Assembly: GCA_965223435.1 (NCBI GenBank)
Contig: CBDCWQ010000004.1
Location: 62,001 to 126,000, forward strand
DNA from: CBDCWQ01 sp965223435
GTDB lineage: Bacteria > Myxococcota > Kuafuiibacteriia > Kuafuiibacteriales > Kuafuiibacteriaceae
Reading direction: 5' to 3'
DNA: 64,000 bases
Shown here: positions 18,401-28,464 of the stretch, piece by piece
Layout: each line of letters begins with the position of its first letter
Numbering within the stretch: position 1 is the first letter of the stretch
The notes under the pieces: model-generated
The model's database searches: none
Seen by the model: the letters and a program-made list of their open reading frames with translations, nothing else
Told to the model about the DNA's origin: nothing
Made by a program: the position numbers and the translations under genes

Positions 18401-20425
18401 CCCAGAGGCTCGATATGCAGTGTATAACGGGTGCGCGGTAGCGCGTGAAGAGCGACGTAGTAAGTCCCGGAAGTCGTGATCTTGTATCGAAAGATTGGGG
18501 CGCCGCTGTCGTTGATTTTGGTTGTGCCGTCTCGGTCATACAAGAATAGCCGGGTGTTCCGCCCCCCCTCAACATTAAATTGCAAGGTCTCACCGGCCGC
18601 CGCATCAAACTTGAACCAGTCGAGATCTTCGGCTCCCTGAATCAGCCCCCCGATGGGCGTCCCGAGTGGGGCTGTGGAGGCGTTGGCGGCATCGCCTCCA
18701 TGATCGTCAGGCCCCAAATCCTTCAGATCAAGACGGTAGTCTTGTGCGGACAATCTCGCAATTACCCAGTAGTGGGGCCCGGTGGCCTTTGCTTCGTAGT
18801 ACCAGGGCCCATGCTGAGACCGAACGACTTCGGTCGTTCCGTCCGGGCCAATCAAGCTGGACGCGACATTTGCGTCGGCCTGGTAAATGTGTCCGATCTG
18901 GCCCTCGAACCGAAACCAATCAGCGTCACCATCGAAGTCGATCCGACCCTGAAGCTGTGCCGGTATGCTGATAGGCGTTGCTGAGGCCGCATCGCCGCCG
19001 TGATCTTCGCCGTCTCCCTGAATAACTTGGATGCGGTAGTCACCCACGCTATCCCTCAAACCCGAGACTTCAACGTAGTAGCTTGCCGCTTCACTTGCAA
19101 AGCGCTGCATTTCTGTGGGCACGTTGGCATATTGAAGCTGTGTGCCATCTTGGTTATAAAGGGTGACTCCGGCGTAGATTTCGCTCCTTTCTTGCACGAT
19201 GACATGGAAGTTTTGTCCAGGGAGAGGCGTAAACGAAAAGAAGTCCTTTTCTTTTGGCACAACCACGCTGCCCGAAGTCCAATCGGCATCCATCACGAGG
19301 GCGGTGGCTGTTTCGATTGAGGGCCCGTGATCATCCGGGCCTAGGTCATGAGCAGTCAGTTCATAGGTGCCAGCAAGACCGCCCGATACGACAACAAAGT
19401 AGGTTCCCGTGGTTTCAAATTCCCATGCTATGGTGGACTCAGGCGCGCGACCATCGGCAAGCGTTTTCTCGCCGTCTTGGTTGTACAGAACTATCCATCC
19501 AGCGCCAAGCGTCTCCGGGGCCAGTTCGAATTCGTAGACGTGTCCGGCCTCGGGAACAAATCTGAACCAGTCGAAATCTTGATCGTGTTGAACGCCGCCC
19601 TCTTGAGGCACCCCGGTGGCTAGAACGCTTACTGTAGAAGCATCATCTTCAAACTCGTCGTCAGGCATCTTGCTCCGCGTAATTGAGTAGGCGCCCGTGT
19701 CAAATTTGCCTCTCACTTTGACAAAATAGTGCCGGTCTTGTCGAAGCGATGATAAAGCTGTGGGGGTTCGGACCGGTTGGCGATTCGTCTGGTTTCGTCG
19801 CCCTCGTAGAGTTCAACGATCCCCTGACTAAGGCCCAGCTCTGTGTCTACGACCAAGGAGTAGATCTCGCCCGCCTCAGCTGTGAAGCGAAACCAATCCT
19901 CGTCGGATTGGTGCTCGACGGTGCCATTGGTTGGCATGTCGATGCCCAGCTCGGTCGCGTTTTCGATGCGGTCCGCATGGTCATCGGCACCGATATCGTC
20001 GAGATGAAGTTCGTAGGTGCCGGTGCCTGTGGCAAATCTTCCTGGGTTTTGAACCCGCACGAAGTAGGTGCCGGCCGTCGGAATGTCAGTGTGACTTCGT
20101 GACTTGCGTTCTTGATCTCTGTCTTTTGGTCGGTGTCAACGATAAAAGCGTGGCCATCTCTTAAAGGCAAGGTTTTTCTCTGCAACCGGAAACGATAGAC
20201 GTGTGACGCTGTGGCTTGAAATTTGAACCAGTCGGCGTCGTCTGAGACTTCAATATTGCCGGCCGCTGCTGTGCCGGCAAGAACAAGCGTAGCGGTTGCG
20301 GCGGTGTTCCCGTGGTCATCGGAAGGGTTCGCTGAGTCTGCGCTGGCACGCTGGCCATCGGAGGAACTGCAGCTGTACGCCGAACAGGCGCTGAGTAAAA
20401 AAAGTGCGGTTGTTCTGTATTTCAT
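15493..20425 (-). pseudogene. Giant PPC-repeat lipoprotein interrupted by two one-base deletions
   Basis: The gene starts at the ATG at 20425 behind TAGGAG (5-base spacer). It encodes a lipoprotein-type signal (MKYRTTALFLLSACSAYSC) followed by about 13 tandem domains of the pre-peptidase C-terminal (PPC) type. Each begins with a DDHG-like string, then DWF(R/K)F, and ends near GTY(F/Y)V. The last 180 residues form a distinct carbohydrate-binding-like beta module. The frame is broken twice. Near 20080 one base is missing just before TAGTYFVRVQNPG. Near 19729 one base is missing inside GTYFVKVRGKF. Adding one base at each place gives a single protein of about 1,644 residues. The longest uninterrupted piece is 19716-15493 (1,407 residues). 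PPC domains usually accompany secreted proteases, but no protease domain is present, so a surface adhesion or matrix role is only a guess. Confidence 0.85.
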
Positions 20426-20827
20426 GAAGACTCCTATGAGGTGTCAAAGGCGGCATGTTCGTTTGCGCGGCAGATTGAGATGTTATCAATCGCGAACTGG
20501 TGAGTCTGTAACCGGGAGCGTCAATGTCCTTGTTTTTTTGTGTGTTGAACCGACGGGCCCATTGCATCGCCCCTTTGCGTCTCTCGAATCTTGCGGTCGT
20601 GCCATTCACGAATGGTATAGGGGATGACGAAGCGCACATGCCTACGTGGAGCAACCCGTTGGGTTTGGAAGATCGTCGATCATATGGAGACAACTTTGCG
20701 ACCGAGAGGGTTGTGGGCTTGAAGCGGTGTGATGGGCGTCTGATCTAGGGGTGTCTTCTCTCGGCGTCTGACACGTGGTCGCCGAGCGTCTTTCGCGACG
20801 TACGGTCGGACATGAGGTACTCTCCTC
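20426..20827. other. Divergent intergenic region without a gene
   Basis: About 400 bases separate the leftward repeat lipoprotein gene from the rightward oppA gene. Only short, poorly formed reading frames occur. Promoters for both directions should lie here, but no clear box, operator or repeat was seen. The only assignable elements are the TAGGAG ribosome binding site of the lipoprotein gene at its left edge and a GAGG about 10 bases before oppA. Confidence 0.4.
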
Positions 20828-22618
20828 GTGTTGCCGGTCTTTGTTCAACGCCTTGGGTTCGAAGCTGTTTCTCGGGGGGTGGTTTTGCTTGTTCTGGCAT
20901 CTGTGGTGGCCTGCAAACGGCCGGACCCGCGTGAACAGGGCAAAAAGGTGTTTCATATGGCGTTGAGCGCCAAGGTCAGTTCGCTTGATCCCGTGCAGGG
21001 GAACACCGTCTACTCTTCGCTGGCGCAAAGCGCCGGCTATGAGCCGATTCTTCGGTACAAGTACCTGAGGCGCCCTTTGACGCTCGAACCGCAGCTTCTC
21101 ACCCGGATGCCGGACGTGGATGAAAGCGAGACGGTCTATAACTTTGAGTTGAAGCCGGGGATTCGTTTTCAGGATGACCCTTGTTTCAAGAATGGCCGAG
21201 GGCGTGAATTGGTGGCCGAGGACGTGCTCTATTCGATGAAGCGCATGGCGGACCCACATTTTCAGCCCAAAGGTTGGTGGATTTACCAGGCTCGTATTCA
21301 AGGGTTTGATGCCTATAAAGAGGCCGAAACGGCTCACGGCGGGCCTTTTAACTACGATGTCCCGGTGCCCGGGTTGGTTCGTCAGGGGCGTTATCGGTTT
21401 CAAATTAGGCTTGTGAAACCTTACCCTCAGTTTTTGTACGTCCTTGCCCACGGATACACTGCCGTGGTGCCGCGAGAGGCGGTGGAATACTACGGCGCGG
21501 AGTTTGGGCGGCACATGGTGTCTACGGGCCCCTTTGTTCTTGAGTCTTGGGTCCCCGGAACCAAGCTTGTGTACCACCGTAACCCCAATTTCCGTGAGGC
21601 CTGGTACCCCAGTCCACGCGACGCCACCGCTGAGGCTTACAAGCTTGGTTTGGTGAGAAACGAGGCAGCAAAAATTCCCTTTCTGGACGGAATCGTCATG
21701 CATGTTTATGAGCAAAGCCAGCCCATGTGGCTCAAATGGCGGGTCAAGGACCTCGACTTCATCTCGGCGCCGGCGGAGTATCAGGCAAGCCTGTTTGATG
21801 CCTCATGGGCTCTCAGGCCGCAGTTTCGTGAGGAGGGCATCGGGACCTATCCACACAAGGCCCTCGATTTCATCTACAAGGGCTTCAATATGCTGGACCC
21901 GGTGGTGGGAGGTTTCGGACCCGGAAAGTACCTTAGGCAGGCCATTTTTTCTGCCATGGATACCCAGGAAATCGCGGATGCCTTCTACAACAATGCGGTG
22001 ATCCATTACGATGGCCCCATTCCCCCCGGTTTGGATGGGCACGATTCGTCTTTGGTATCTCCATTTCGCGGGCCCAAGCTCGAGGCCGCGAAAGCGCTCC
22101 TGGCACGCGCCGGGTATCCTGCGGGCAAAGGTTTGCCTCCGATTCGGTTTCACACCAGCCGCAGCGGGAACAACCGCGAGCAGGCCGAGATGCTTCGGCG
22201 CCAGCTTCGACGGATCGGCGTGGAGCTCGAGACCCATTTTCACAGTTTTCCCGATCTCGACGATCGGTTGAAAAAGAAAAAGGCCCAAATGTTTGGGCTC
22301 GGCTGGGTTTCTGACTACCCCGATGCCGAAAACAATTTGGCTCTATTTTATGGCCCCAATGCATCTCCCGGAAGCAACAACTTCAACTACCGCCGCGCCG
22401 ACTACGATGCCCTGTACGAAAAGGCTCGAACCATGAAACCATCAAAAGCACGCACGACGCTGTACCAACAGATGCGAGACATGATCATCGAAGACTGTCC
22501 CGCGGTGGGCGGCATGGCCCGGGTGACTTTTTACGTGTGGAACAAGCGCGTGCGGAGCATGCGCCCCGACGATATGGGGCAGACTTGGTTGCGCTACGTG
22601 GACGTGTTGCCCCGGTGA
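20828..22618 (+). CDS. ABC transporter substrate-binding lipoprotein, oligopeptide/dipeptide type
   Basis: The 596-residue product has a lipoprotein signal (VVLLVLASVVAC) and the SBP_bac_5 fold: VSSLDPVQG near the N-terminus, YNFELKPGIRFQDD, LVAEDVLYSMKRM, STGPFVLESWVPG, and a C-terminal half with LGWVSDYPDAENNL. Proteins of this family bind peptides, nickel or other solutes outside the membrane. The GTG at 20828 was kept because it gives the full signal peptide. The permease gene follows within eight bases, so the two are co-transcribed. A long open frame on the opposite strand at 20642-21715 is a high-GC shadow. Confidence 0.92.
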   Translation: MLPVFVQRLGFEAVSRGVVLLVLASVVACKRPDPREQGKKVFHMALSAKVSSLDPVQGNTVYSSLAQSAGYEPILRYKYLRRPLTLEPQLLTRMPDVDESETVYNFELKPGIRFQDDPCFKNGRGRELVAEDVLYSMKRMADPHFQPKGWWIYQARIQGFDAYKEAETAHGGPFNYDVPVPGLVRQGRYRFQIRLVKPYPQFLYVLAHGYTAVVPREAVEYYGAEFGRHMVSTGPFVLESWVPGTKLVYHRNPNFREAWYPSPRDATAEAYKLGLVRNEAAKIPFLDGIVMHVYEQSQPMWLKWRVKDLDFISAPAEYQASLFDASWALRPQFREEGIGTYPHKALDFIYKGFNMLDPVVGGFGPGKYLRQAIFSAMDTQEIADAFYNNAVIHYDGPIPPGLDGHDSSLVSPFRGPKLEAAKALLARAGYPAGKGLPPIRFHTSRSGNNREQAEMLRRQLRRIGVELETHFHSFPDLDDRLKKKKAQMFGLGWVSDYPDAENNLALFYGPNASPGSNNFNYRRADYDALYEKARTMKPSKARTTLYQQMRDMIIEDCPAVGGMARVTFYVWNKRVRSMRPDDMGQTWLRYVDVLPR

Positions 22619-22625
22619 GGTGGTG

Positions 22626-23561
22626 ATGGCGGGCTATGTGCTAAAAAGGGTGCTCCAGGGCGTTCCGACCGTCCTTGGCGTGACCTTGCTGACCTTCATC
22701 TTGCTGAACGTTTTTGGGGGCAATCCCGTGGTTCAGTTTTTGGGCAAACACGCGACCGCGGACGATATTCTGAAAATGGAACGCCTCTATGGGTTCGACC
22801 AGCCGCTTTGGCTTCAATACGTAGACTACTTGGGACAGGTCGTTTCCTTCGATTTCGGCCGCTCTTTTGTCACCAGCGAGCCCGTAGCCAGGCTGTTGTG
22901 GCGAGGGCTGGGCCCATCGCTGAGCTTGACGGTGCCCGCTCTATTTTTCACCACGGTCTTGTCGGTGTCCATCGCCCTGGTGGCCGCCTATTTCAGGGGG
23001 CGTCCGATTGATCGTTTGTTGGTGGTGACCGCGGTTTTGGGCATGAGTGTCAGTTTTTTGGTCTACATCGTTGTTGGGCAATACCTTTTGGCGTTCAAGT
23101 GGCCGATGTTTCACATTCATGGCTACGAATCGGGTCTTGTGCAGCGGTGGCCCTATCTGGTGCTGCCCATTCTGATCATGGTGGTCGTGGGCATGGGATA
23201 TGATAGCCGCTTTTATCGGTCCGTGGTGGTCGAGGAAGTCAACAAAGACTACGTCAACACCGCAAGGGCAAAGGGACTGCCTTTTTTTCGGATTCTCTAC
23301 GTTCATATTCTTCGCAATGTGATGGTTTCGATTGTGACTCGGGTGATGATCTCGGTCCCCTTTTTGGTGACGGGCTCCTTGTTGCTTGAGTCCTTTTTTG
23401 GCATTCCCGGTTTGGGTGGAATGCTCCTTGACGCCATGGAGGCCGGAGATTTTCCCGTGATTCGTGCCTATACGGTGATGATCTCGGTCCTGTTTGTGCT
23501 TTCGAATATCGCGACCGATATACTTTATGTACTGGTGGACCCACGTGTTCGGATCTCTTGA
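22626..23561 (+). CDS. ABC transporter permease, OppB/DppB type
   Basis: About 311 residues with the OppB/DppB layout: GYVLKRVLQGVPTVLGVTLL as first membrane helix, a periplasmic stretch with LYGFDQPLWLQYVDYL, five more helices, and the EAA loop VNKDYVNTARAKGLPFFRI that contacts the ATPase. GAGG lies five bases before the ATG at 22626; a GTG six bases earlier is also possible. It forms the membrane pore with the following permease. The conserved EAA loop shows it is meant to work with an ATPase, although none is encoded in this locus. Confidence 0.92.
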   Translation: MAGYVLKRVLQGVPTVLGVTLLTFILLNVFGGNPVVQFLGKHATADDILKMERLYGFDQPLWLQYVDYLGQVVSFDFGRSFVTSEPVARLLWRGLGPSLSLTVPALFFTTVLSVSIALVAAYFRGRPIDRLLVVTAVLGMSVSFLVYIVVGQYLLAFKWPMFHIHGYESGLVQRWPYLVLPILIMVVVGMGYDSRFYRSVVVEEVNKDYVNTARAKGLPFFRILYVHILRNVMVSIVTRVMISVPFLVTGSLLLESFFGIPGLGGMLLDAMEAGDFPVIRAYTVMISVLFVLSNIATDILYVLVDPRVRIS

Positions 23562-23595
23562 AGTCGAGGTTTGGGCAGTCCTAGGAGTATGAGGG

Positions 23596-24450
23596 ATGGC
23601 AGGCAGATTCAAAACATGGATGAGCCTTCGGAGCGTCAAGAAGCTTAGAAGAGATCGCCTGTTTGTGGTGTCTCTTATTGTTGTGAGCGTGTACAGCCTG
23701 GTTGCTGGGTTGGTTGCGGTGGGCGTTCTCGGTGCCGACCACGACGCGCGTGTGGGGCACAAATTTATGGGGCCCGCGCTCGAACACTGGCTGGGGACCG
23801 ACCGCCAGGGGCGAGACATCTTCGTACGAACCCTGTACGGAGCGAAGGTGGCCATTTCTGTCGGGCTTGTTTCGTCCCTGTTTTCGGTGGTTTTTGGTGC
23901 TTTTTTGGGGGCGGTTGCGGGTTACTTTCGCGGCTGGCTTGATGCTGGGGTTGTATGGCTTTACTCGACCATCGAATCGATACCCTCGCTTCTCTTGTTG
24001 ATGGCCATTGCGCACGTGGCGGGTCGAGGACTCGGTGGTGTCTACTTGGCGTTTATGCTTACTTTTTGGGTGGGGCCTTGCCGCATTGTTCGCGGCGAGG
24101 TCCTCAAGCTCAAAGCCGAAACCTATGTCCAGGCGGCCCAAGCGATGGGGTACGGACCCGGAAGAATCTTGCTGAGCCATATCCTCCCCAATACCTTTCA
24201 CGTGGTCCTGGTCAGTTTTGCGCTTCTTTTTGTGGGTGCTATCAAATCTGAGGTCATCCTCTCCTACCTGGGTTTGGGTGTGCAGGGGCAGCCGAGTTGG
24301 GGCACCATGATCGATCAGGCTCGGGCCGAACTGATCAACGGCTTCTTCTGGCAAATGGGCGCAGCCACCACTGCGATGTTTGTTTTGGTGTTGGCTTTTA
24401 ACGTTTTAACCGACGGGCTCCAAGAGGCGCTCGATCCGAAGCGGGTCTAG
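23596..24450 (+). CDS. ABC transporter permease, OppC/DppC type
   Basis: The 284-residue product matches OppC: LGTDRQGRDIFVRTLYGAK after the first membrane helix, SLFSVVFGAFLGAVAGYF, the EAA loop AETYVQAAQAMGYGPGRI, and SYLGLGVQGQPSWGTMI near the end. It is the third gene of the substrate-binding/OppB/OppC set. The usual two ATPase genes (oppD and oppF) do not follow; a terminator-like hairpin and an unrelated leftward kinase gene come next. The ATPases must be supplied from elsewhere if the system works. Confidence 0.92.
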   Translation: MAGRFKTWMSLRSVKKLRRDRLFVVSLIVVSVYSLVAGLVAVGVLGADHDARVGHKFMGPALEHWLGTDRQGRDIFVRTLYGAKVAISVGLVSSLFSVVFGAFLGAVAGYFRGWLDAGVVWLYSTIESIPSLLLLMAIAHVAGRGLGGVYLAFMLTFWVGPCRIVRGEVLKLKAETYVQAAQAMGYGPGRILLSHILPNTFHVVLVSFALLFVGAIKSEVILSYLGLGVQGQPSWGTMIDQARAELINGFFWQMGAATTAMFVLVLAFNVLTDGLQEALDPKRV

Positions 24451-24479
24451 ACCCTATGGAGTGACCGGCCCGCAATCGT

Positions 24480-24505
24480 AGGCCCTGCTACAATGCAGGG
24501 GCTTT
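24480..24505 (+). terminator. Candidate terminator after the opp genes
   Basis: The hairpin AGGCCCTGC-TACAAT-GCAGGGGCT has nine paired positions with one mismatch, followed by a short TTT run. It lies 30 bases downstream of the oppC stop. The weak T-run makes the call moderate. Confidence 0.45.
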
Positions 24506-24621
24506 AGAGCGCGGGTTCGCACCGTGCGGTGCCAGAGCCGCATACGAAAGGAGCTCCCCTTAAGATATCAGACCTGAGATGACCTACTTTTCTCTATCAC
24601 CGAGCGATGCACCAAAGTCCC

Positions 24622-27600
24622 TCAGTCCGGTCCTCTTTTTTCGATCAGATCAACCGTCGGCTCCGGGATCTTGCTGAGTCGGACGGTTTCATGCGGGGGG
24701 GGATTGTCGGTCTTTGTTGGGGCGCTGAGTGTTGAATCGTCGGAAGTTGGGATCGATTCCTGTACCGGAAACTCGGGAACCGTTAGTGAGCCGAAGCTGC
24801 CGCTTCGATCTTTCGGAAGAGCCTGACTTCGAAGGCTCGCCCACTGCACTGTATCGCTGTATAGTGAAGCAATAGGTACAAGCAATCGTAGCAGTTTGTC
24901 AGGACGGCGGACATCTTGCATTGAAAAGTACTTCTTACCATACATTGAATGATGTATGCGTTCTTCTTCTGTTCTCGCTGTCAAGCCAATCAGATACTTG
25001 ATCGACGCCTCATGAAGGCGCATATCCAAAGCATCGTAGAGTTCTCCTGCCCGCTTGAACGCAAGGATGCTCTCTTCACGAGCCTCGTTGGCTGCGAGCA
25101 CCTGCGCTTCAATGTTTGTTGCGTGGGCGAGAGCCAAAGGTCGCCGAATCCGCTTGAGCCGCTTTGCAATGCGTTGAACGCCCTGCAGGCGCCGTCGTTG
25201 GGTTGCCGGATTCGGTGCATCGGCTGCGAGCAGACACCGGGCTCTAAGCTCTAAGGCCAGAATCAAATTGTACTCAGTCGCCAATTGCCCCGAGCGTTTT
25301 AGTGTCTTCCAAGAGTCATCTGCGATCTGGAGTGCTTGCAGTGCGTTTCCGCTGTACAGCTCGATCTGAATCCGTGCATAGAGTTGAAAAAAATGTTGGA
25401 GATGAAACCCCTTCTGTGACCACTGTTGAGTCGCTGCATCGATCGCTTGTCGAGCACCGACCTCGTCGTCATCAACGAGCCAAGCAACGTTGGAGAAGCC
25501 ACTACGGGCCGAGGTCATTGCGTACAAGTCGCCACGCTGAACGGCTTCCCGTAGAATCGTGGGGACGAGCTCTTTGAGCTCCCTAAGTTTGCCACACTGA
25601 ACGAACAGCGCCGTAAGATTGAGGTAAGCTGTATTCACCTCCCACCACGCGCCGGCGCAACATTCTCTTAGCAGAGGAAGAGCCCGCTTGAGCTTACGAA
25701 TGCTACTCAAAAAGCACCCCTGCAGGTGGTCGGCCACGCCGGCCGTCAGGTAATAGACCGCCTGCAAATAGTGATCGTCAATTCCATCAGCAAAGGCCTT
25801 CACTCGATCGATGGTCGTCTGCACTCGCTCCCGATCCACGCCCCGAACGGCCATCCCGACCACCTCTGTCGAAAGCGCGAGGGCTACGCGCCGAGGCTCT
25901 CCGGCAGAGAGAGCCAGCATCAGATTGTGCGCATGTAGCTCCACACCTTTGAGCTGATCGAAGTTGAACAACCCAATAGTTGTCTCGAAGCTGAAGTCCA
26001 AACGCGAAAGTTGTTCGGCGGGAACTTCGTGCTCAGGTCGCTCCTTAAAACGGAATCCTGGGTGACGAATATTGAGCCACAGCTGGGTGAGCACGATGCG
26101 AAAAATTGAGCGAATGGGAGAACGGGAAACCGGAAGCCGATACTCGCGAAGCGATGGAGTGAGCGCTTCGATCCCGGCGTCTACAAATCCACATTTCAGG
26201 AGTTGAAGACCGGCGAGGCGCTTGAGCTCGGCAGCACGCGTTGATTCGCTTATCTTGGCCACTTCAAAGTAGACTTCGGCGGCCTCCTGTCCACGACCGG
26301 CATGGGCAAGGGTGTCCGCAAATTGAGTGAGTAACACGGGGTCCGCCCCGCCCTCGTTTTGGTTCTCTCCCTCAACGCAAAGGCGATACAGACTTGCGGC
26401 CCGGTCGAAGGCAAGAACCTTTACCGCTTGTTCAGCGGCGGTTCGGGCGAACGCCGAAGCTCGAGCGGGCTCTCCCGCGCCGAACCAGTGCTGTACGCAG
26501 AGTTCAGCGTCCTCGTCTGCGCTTCCATGAATCGACTCGGCCCACCTGCGATGACAGGCCTGTCTCTGCTCGGGGTCCAACATGGAGCGAACCGCAGCGC
26601 GGATACGATCATGGTATGGTTCGATGAATTCGGCATCACTCCCCGATACCGTGCGAGCCAAGTGGTTGGACAGCAGAACTTGCACATCCCGAGAGGCCGC
26701 GCTTCGTGTGAGCCCAGCAGCGTTCCCAAGGCGATGTTGAGAAATAGGTTGACCCGCGATAACGAGAAGCTCCAGCAGTTGTTTAAGGCCGGGGGGAAGG
26801 GCACGGATTCGCTCTGTCAGCAGTTTCCCGACGTTTACGGAAGTTTCTTGGAGTGCCTTTCGGTGACCCAAGTGCTGACTGAGTTGGCCGACGAAAAAGG
26901 GGCTCCCCGCAGACTCTTGAGCAATCAAGCGGGCCGTGTCCGTGTCCTGCGTACCCAAGAGACGGCTCGCCAGTGAGAAGGCCTCATCATCACTGAGTGC
27001 TTTTACCTCGATCGCGACAGTTGAGCACTGCGTATCTTTGAGCAATCGATGAGCCAGACCGTCTTGGGTGTCGAGGTCCCGACCTGTCAAGAGCAGCAGC
27101 AGGTGGGGCGAATTTGGAGGCCTCATGAGATTTTGCAGCACGGAAACGGTCTCAGAGTCGATCCACTGCAGGTCGTCCAGGAATAGCACAAGCGAGCTGT
27201 GCCGCCCCAACCGTTCGAGTGTCTCTCGAAAGGCTCCAAAGGCCCGCGCACTCAACTCATGTACGTCTGTGGTATGGTATAACTTGGGCGCTGACGCGAT
27301 TTCTCTAACGCGACCTAGGACCGGAAAGACTCTTGCGAGGAGGTCCGCATCCCGAGGCAAGAGCGCCATTGCCTCGCTATGCGGGATCCGCTTCCAGTAG
27401 CTGCTTAGGCCGTCGATGACTCCGTCAATGGCTTTGTACGGAACAGTTTCCCGCTCATAGCATCGTCCTTCGAGCACTACGAGATCGACGTGGGTGCTTC
27501 GTAGTTCCTCCAAAAAAGTGCGAATTAGGGTGGTTTTGCCAATGCCGGATTCTCCCTTCACGAGGACGGTGTTTGGCGCTCCGGCCTTAAGCTTAGAGAA

Positions 27601-28464
27601 TGCGTCTCTGAGTGTTTGTAGTTCGTCCTCCCGTCCCGCAAAGATTTCGACTGCGGGTCTCGGTGCGACATCAAGCCTTGGGGTGGAAACCAGCCCAAGA
27701 CGTTCGAGTATCTCATCTGCGCTCGGGCGAGCGCTAGGGTCTGTTGCGAGGAGCGCTCTGCAAACGTCGTCCCAAAATTCAGGTACGGAGGATAATACTT
27801 CGCGGGGTGACGGCGCGGGAACGCTGCGTTTAAGCGCGAGTTTCTCGCTTGGTGTGCCCTTGAAGGGTAACTCGCCGGTCAGGATTTTGTAGACAATGGT
27901 GCCCATTGCGTACCAGTCGGCCGCTGGCGTGACTTTTGCGTCGGACTCGGCCTGTTCGGGCGCCATATAGGATGGGGTGCCCACGATTGTATCGCCGAAG
28001 GCGTCTTCCACCTCACCTCCCCGATTTGCGACGATTCCAAAGTCGAGAAGCACGACCCTTCCTTCTGGCGTTACGAGCACATTTGAAGGTTTGACATCGC
28101 GATGCACCTTGCCTGCTCGATGAAGTGCGCACAAGCCTGCGATCAGCCCAATGAGGGTCGACTTAAGCTTCGCCTCGTTGCTCTGTACGTAATCACAAAG
28201 TTCGACCCCTTTGATGAGTTCCATCGTATAGAAGCATCGGTCGCCATCAACAAAGAGGTCGTAGAAAGTCACAAGGTTCGGGTGGCTGAGATCGGCCAAA
28301 GCGCGAAACTCCCGTTTGAGAAGGAAGAGTTGGTCTGGCCCTGGGCGGGTGAACGTCTTTAGCGCTACGTTTTCTTGTCGTTCGAGATCTTCTACTTCGT
28401 AAACTACGCCCATGCCGCCGGATCCAAGAGGGGCAACAATACGGTATCGGCTGTCGTGCCCCAT
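24622..28464 (-). CDS. Serine/threonine kinase with AAA+ ATPase and helical repeat regions
   Basis: The kinase domain comes first: glycine loop GSGGMGVVYE, lysine in VALKTF, catalytic HRDVKPSN, DFG in LLDFGIV, and activation segment GTPSYMAPEQ. An AAA_16/STAND-like ATPase follows, with Walker A KGESGIGKTT and Walker B VLFLDDLQW. A long helical, TPR-like region of about 700 residues completes the protein. This layout is that of large signalling kinases that use the ATPase and repeats to sense or bind partners. The frame is open up to 28689 from a TTG, but homology begins at YRIVAPLGSGG, so the ATG at 28464 is preferred; no strong ribosome binding site marks it. The protein is about 1,280 residues from this start, with no membrane segment, so it is probably cytoplasmic. 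Confidence 0.85.
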   Translation of the reverse strand: MGHDSRYRIVAPLGSGGMGVVYEVEDLERQENVALKTFTRPGPDQLFLLKREFRALADLSHPNLVTFYDLFVDGDRCFYTMELIKGVELCDYVQSNEAKLKSTLIGLIAGLCALHRAGKVHRDVKPSNVLVTPEGRVVLLDFGIVANRGGEVEDAFGDTIVGTPSYMAPEQAESDAKVTPAADWYAMGTIVYKILTGELPFKGTPSEKLALKRSVPAPSPREVLSSVPEFWDDVCRALLATDPSARPSADEILERLGLVSTPRLDVAPRPAVEIFAGREDELQTLRDAFSKLKAGAPNTVLVKGESGIGKTTLIRTFLEELRSTHVDLVVLEGRCYERETVPYKAIDGVIDGLSSYWKRIPHSEAMALLPRDADLLARVFPVLGRVREIASAPKLYHTTDVHELSARAFGAFRETLERLGRHSSLVLFLDDLQWIDSETVSVLQNLMRPPNSPHLLLLLTGRDLDTQDGLAHRLLKDTQCSTVAIEVKALSDDEAFSLASRLLGTQDTDTARLIAQESAGSPFFVGQLSQHLGHRKALQETSVNVGKLLTERIRALPPGLKQLLELLVIAGQPISQHRLGNAAGLTRSAASRDVQVLLSNHLARTVSGSDAEFIEPYHDRIRAAVRSMLDPEQRQACHRRWAESIHGSADEDAELCVQHWFGAGEPARASAFARTAAEQAVKVLAFDRAASLYRLCVEGENQNEGGADPVLLTQFADTLAHAGRGQEAAEVYFEVAKISESTRAAELKRLAGLQLLKCGFVDAGIEALTPSLREYRLPVSRSPIRSIFRIVLTQLWLNIRHPGFRFKERPEHEVPAEQLSRLDFSFETTIGLFNFDQLKGVELHAHNLMLALSAGEPRRVALALSTEVVGMAVRGVDRERVQTTIDRVKAFADGIDDHYLQAVYYLTAGVADHLQGCFLSSIRKLKRALPLLRECCAGAWWEVNTAYLNLTALFVQCGKLRELKELVPTILREAVQRGDLYAMTSARSGFSNVAWLVDDDEVGARQAIDAATQQWSQKGFHLQHFFQLYARIQIELYSGNALQALQIADDSWKTLKRSGQLATEYNLILALELRARCLLAADAPNPATQRRRLQGVQRIAKRLKRIRRPLALAHATNIEAQVLAANEAREESILAFKRAGELYDALDMRLHEASIKYLIGLTARTEEERIHHSMYGKKYFSMQDVRRPDKLLRLLVPIASLYSDTVQWASLRSQALPKDRSGSFGSLTVPEFPVQESIPTSDDSTLSAPTKTDNPPPHETVRLSKIPEPTVDLIEKRGPD

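Noticed and set aside
15493..20425. Periodic similarity along the repeat lipoprotein gene considered as DNA or CRISPR repeats
   Set aside because: The repeats are about 360 bases long and variable at DNA level; they follow the PPC protein domains and have no spacer structure.
20642..21715. 357-codon open frame on the minus strand opposite oppA
   Set aside because: It lies wholly or mostly opposite a gene with clear SBP_bac_5 homology; GC-rich DNA often leaves long open frames on the other strand. The product has no protein-like pattern.
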